From Prochlorococcus sp. AG-355-P16 (GTDB taxonomy: Bacteria > Cyanobacteriota > Cyanobacteriia > PCC-6307 > Cyanobiaceae): a stretch of 64,000 bases of DNA. The notes under the pieces were generated by a model. The model had not been told where the DNA came from. It ran no database searches and saw only the letters and a list, made by a program, of their open reading frames with translations. Both the position numbers and the translations under genes were made by a program. The stretch is taken from NCBI GenBank assembly GCA_003278525.1, contig QCEQ01000004.1, positions 32,981 to 96,980 on the forward strand, in the 5' to 3' direction. Below, piece after piece: positions 59,903-64,000 of this stretch. The first letter of the stretch is position 1. Each line of letters opens with the position of its first letter.

Positions 59903-60475
59903 TCACTCTGCATCTTTTTTAACAAGAGGAGTTTTTCTGGGGCTTAAAAACATAATCATGTTTCTCCCCTCTCTTTTTGGTTTTTGTTGTACTTCTGATT
60001 GCTCTTCTAAATCGTTTGCCATTTTTAAAAGCAGTGTTTCAGCTAAATTTGAATGTTGAATTTCTCTACCTCTAAAAATTACTGTGCATTTTACTTTATC
60101 TCCAGATTTTAAAAATTTGGTAGCTTGACCTATGCGTACATCGTAATCATGCTTGTCAATTTTGTACCTCATTTTTACTTCTTTAACTTCTGTTTGATGT
60201 GATTTTTTTCTTGCTTCTTTCGCTTTCTTTTCTTGTTCAAATTTGTATTTTCCATAATCCATAATCCTACAAACAGGAGGATTTGCTTTTTCGCTTACCA
60301 AAACCAAATCAAGTTCCCTTTGAGAGGCTATTTCTAATGCTTTCAATCTATCTATGACGCCTAATTGTTTCCCATCTGAGTCAACCACTCTCAATTGAGG
60401 GTATTTTATTCTTTCATTAATATTTGGTAGCTCTCTAACAGGAGCTCGGCGGTCAAAGCGTGGGCGTGGTGGCAT
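59903..60475 (-). CDS. infC: Translation initiation factor IF-3
   Basis: Binds the 30S subunit and checks the start codon. The 190 residues have the N-domain [65 protein letters not shown], linker [12 protein letters not shown] and C-domain [41 protein letters not shown]. The start is ATG at 60473-60475, not the AUU start used in E. coli for autoregulation. It is separated from rpmI-rplT (30 kb away). It follows miaA on the same strand by 54 bases. Confidence 0.97.
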   Translation of the reverse strand: MPPRPRFDRRAPVRELPNINERIKYPQLRVVDSDGKQLGVIDRLKALEIASQRELDLVLVSEKANPPVCRIMDYGKYKFEQEKKAKEARKKSHQTEVKEVKMRYKIDKHDYDVRIGQATKFLKSGDKVKCTVIFRGREIQHSNLAETLLLKMANDLEEQSEVQQKPKREGRNMIMFLSPRKTPLVKKDAE

Positions 60476-60528
60476 TCAGTTTATTTAAAAAATGATTGGA
60501 TGAGGAACAAAATCTTTTATATATAGAG

Positions 60529-61428
60529 TTAGCTTAAAAAAGACTCTATTTTAATTATTGCATCTTTTAGAAGGTTTTTGTTATTAAGCCAAATAGGGTT
60601 ATTTTTATTACGGAACCATGTTTTTTGTCTTTTTGCAAATTGCATAGTTTTTGTAGTAGTTAACTCAACAGCCTTATCAATTGTTAAATGGTTATTTAAG
60701 ACATCCCTAGCTTCACGGTAACCAATGGTTTCTAACTTTGGTAAATCAGCACCATATTGAGAAATAAGGTTTTTTGTTTCTTCTAGAAGTCCAGAAAAAA
60801 ACATATTTTTTGTTCTTTGGAAAATTCTTTCTTTCAAATTATCTCTATCTAATCCAAGTTCTAGTATTTTCCACCCTGGAGGTTTTTGAACTTTTTGAGT
60901 TGATAAAGGTTTACCTGTTACGTAAAAAACTTCTAAAGCTCTTATTGTTCTAACATGATCGGCAAAGTCTATTGTTTGTGTTGATATTGGATCGCAATTT
61001 TTCAGAATCTCCCAACATTCTTTCTGACCAAGTTTTTCTAATTGTATTCTCAAATTGTTTTGTGGAGGGACATCTGGTACAAAAAAACCTTTAGTTATTG
61101 AGTTCATATATAAACCACTTCCTCCAACCAGAAATGGTAGATAATTATATTTAATTTCTTTTTTGATTGATTTTTGGGCAATTTTTTGAAATTGTTTTAC
61201 ATTAATTGAATTATCCGGTTCTTCAAGATCTATTAAAAAGTGTTTAATTTTTTTTTGTTGATTTTCAGATGGTTTGGCTGTTCCAATATCCATAGATTTA
61301 TAAATTTGTCTTGAATCGATATTATGTATACGAGTTTTAAAATAATCTGCAATTTGAATAGCTAATTCAGTTTTACCACTTGCTGTGGGTCCAATTAAAA
61401 CTATTACATGTGGTTGATTTGATGACAT
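60529..61428 (-). CDS. miaA: tRNA dimethylallyltransferase
   Basis: Adds an isopentenyl group to A37 of tRNAs reading UNN codons. The 299 residues have the P-loop GPTASGKT (13-20), [18 protein letters not shown] near residue 36, [16 protein letters not shown] near residue 100 and [12 protein letters not shown]. The C-terminal [13 protein letters not shown] is the family end. It diverges from gyrB across 152 bases. Confidence 0.96.
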   Translation of the reverse strand: MSSNQPHVIVLIGPTASGKTELAIQIADYFKTRIHNIDSRQIYKSMDIGTAKPSENQQKKIKHFLIDLEEPDNSINVKQFQKIAQKSIKKEIKYNYLPFLVGGSGLYMNSITKGFFVPDVPPQNNLRIQLEKLGQKECWEILKNCDPISTQTIDFADHVRTIRALEVFYVTGKPLSTQKVQKPPGWKILELGLDRDNLKERIFQRTKNMFFSGLLEETKNLISQYGADLPKLETIGYREARDVLNNHLTIDKAVELTTTKTMQFAKRQKTWFRNKNNPIWLNNKNLLKDAIIKIESFLS

Positions 61429-61436
61429 ATAAATTT

Positions 61437-61464
61437 CTGACGAAAAAACTATTAGCTATATAAT
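61437..61464 (+). promoter_or_regulatory. Candidate gyrB promoter
   Basis: CTGACG (61437-61442), 16-base spacer, TATAAT (61459-61464). The start would lie about 110 bases before the gyrB ATG. A second TATAAT at 61573-61578 abuts the ATG and is too close to be the main promoter. Confidence 0.4.
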
Positions 61465-61523
61465 TAAAGTGATTAAATTTTTCATAGACTTCGAGCCTTT
61501 CTCTTATTGCGGTGGTAAGTTAA

Positions 61524-61553
61524 ATGAAAGTACTTTTAAAAACAACATTTTAA
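61524..61553 (+). other. Mini-ORF (9 codons) in the gyrB leader
   Basis: ATG at 61524 reads MKVLLKTTF then TAA at 61551-61553. GGTGG lies about ten bases upstream. It overlaps the left arm and part of the right arm of the inverted repeat described next. It may be chance in an AT-rich leader. Confidence 0.2.
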
Positions 61554-61573
61554 AAGTTTAATGTTTTTTTTTT
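61532..61573 (+). promoter_or_regulatory. Perfect inverted repeat plus T10 run in the gyrB leader
   Basis: ACTTTTAAAA (61532-61541), six-base spacer ACAACA, TTTTAAAAGT (61548-61557), then TTAATG and T10 (61564-61573) just before the gyrB ATG. The stem is almost all A-T, so as RNA it is weak. As DNA it could be a dimeric-protein site or a supercoiling-sensitive element. Confidence 0.4.
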
Positions 61574-61580
61574 ATAATAA

Positions 61581-63874
<2,294 letters not shown>

Positions 63875-63877
63875 ATT

Positions 63878-64000
63878 TTGGAATTTAGTTCATTAAGTAT
63901 AATTTTACTTGGAAGCGCTTTTGGATTAATACTGAGAATATTCATACAAAATAATTTTAAAAAAAGAATAAGTTTTGATATTCAAAATACTTCAATAGTA
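63878..64000 (+). CDS. crcB: CrcB/FluC fluoride channel, N-terminus (partial)
   Basis: A TTG at 63878 opens a frame of 41 codons that runs off the window. The residues SIILLGSAFGLILRIFIQNNFKK match the first helix of CrcB-type fluoride exporters (GSAxGxxxR motif); these are dimers of four-helix subunits in the plasma membrane. No ATG is available between the previous stop and the motif. The call rests on the first helix only. Confidence 0.65.
   Translation, partial: MEFSSLSIILLGSAFGLILRIFIQNNFKKRISFDIQNTSIV

Noticed and set aside
61573..61578. TATAAT directly before the gyrB ATG as the main promoter
   Set aside because: Transcription would start inside the coding region; an upstream box at 61459 fits better.

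Overview
The window is a compact, AT-rich bacterial chromosome segment. It carries psbZ, SQDG sulfolipid genes, Ycf23- and Ycf37-type proteins, a cyanobacterial four-ACT aspartate kinase and an acyl-lipid desaturase. Very short intergenic gaps, low GC and this gene content point to a marine picocyanobacterium, most likely a high-light-adapted Prochlorococcus. The strain cannot be fixed by reading alone. I see no insertion sequence, integrase, prophage, CRISPR array, toxin-antitoxin pair or defence island. No gene-free stretch exceeds 300 bases. This is core genome, and I did not find a multi-gene novel system in it.

Layout. 0-7.4 kb is a leftward run: mazG, speE and speB (polyamines), gcvT, aspS, pyrG and the first 20 codons of queE. 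At 7.5-11.4 kb, rightward, are tRNA-Val(UAC), an A-type Fe-S carrier, valS and a TVP38/DedA-type membrane protein. 11.4-13.4 kb holds a 50-codon ORF, a T4-type ATP-dependent DNA ligase and a membrane-anchored partner. 13.5-14.6 kb holds a SprT-like metalloprotein and an unknown charged protein. 14.6-20.1 kb runs leftward: desC, rplI, dnaB, mnmG and a chorismate-lyase-like gene. 20.2-25.9 kb runs rightward: an unknown protein, a PLP enzyme of the aluminium-resistance family, gcvH, gcvP and a small basic protein. 25.9-30.4 kb runs leftward as sqdB-sqdX, ycf37-thiG and rpmI-rplT. 30.5-33.4 kb holds a SpoIID-domain protein and a GT2 glycosyltransferase.

33.4-38.8 kb is the tig-clpP-clpX-dnaX block. 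38.9-42.9 kb is asd-dapA-rnj, followed by tilS on the other strand. 44-46.9 kb is ycf23-uvrB. 46.9-49.7 kb is holA-lysC, with cobH diverging. 50.4-54.6 kb has mutS diverging from psbZ-ribH, then tRNA-Gly(GCC) and an NTF2-like gene. 54.6-60.5 kb has a GNAT gene, secA, a GntR regulator with cysE, and infC. 60.5-64 kb has miaA, gyrB, an SH3b-like secreted protein and the start of crcB.

Functional themes. Lysine/threonine synthesis is represented by lysC, asd and dapA, and glycine cleavage by gcvT, gcvH and gcvP. Polyamine, sulfolipid and glycolipid synthesis, protein folding and proteolysis, and replication/repair (dnaB, dnaX, holA, gyrB, mutS, uvrB, ligase) are also present.

The observations I rate highest are: (1) an A8 slippery run in dnaX where a -1 shift gives a 431-residue gamma-like product; (2) a T4-gp30-like ligase paired with an unknown membrane protein; (3) a Lys-every-third-residue tail on trigger factor; (4) a chorismate-lyase frame with no ATG that continues in frame after the mnmG stop; (5) a gyrB leader with a mini-ORF, a perfect inverted repeat and a T10 run.
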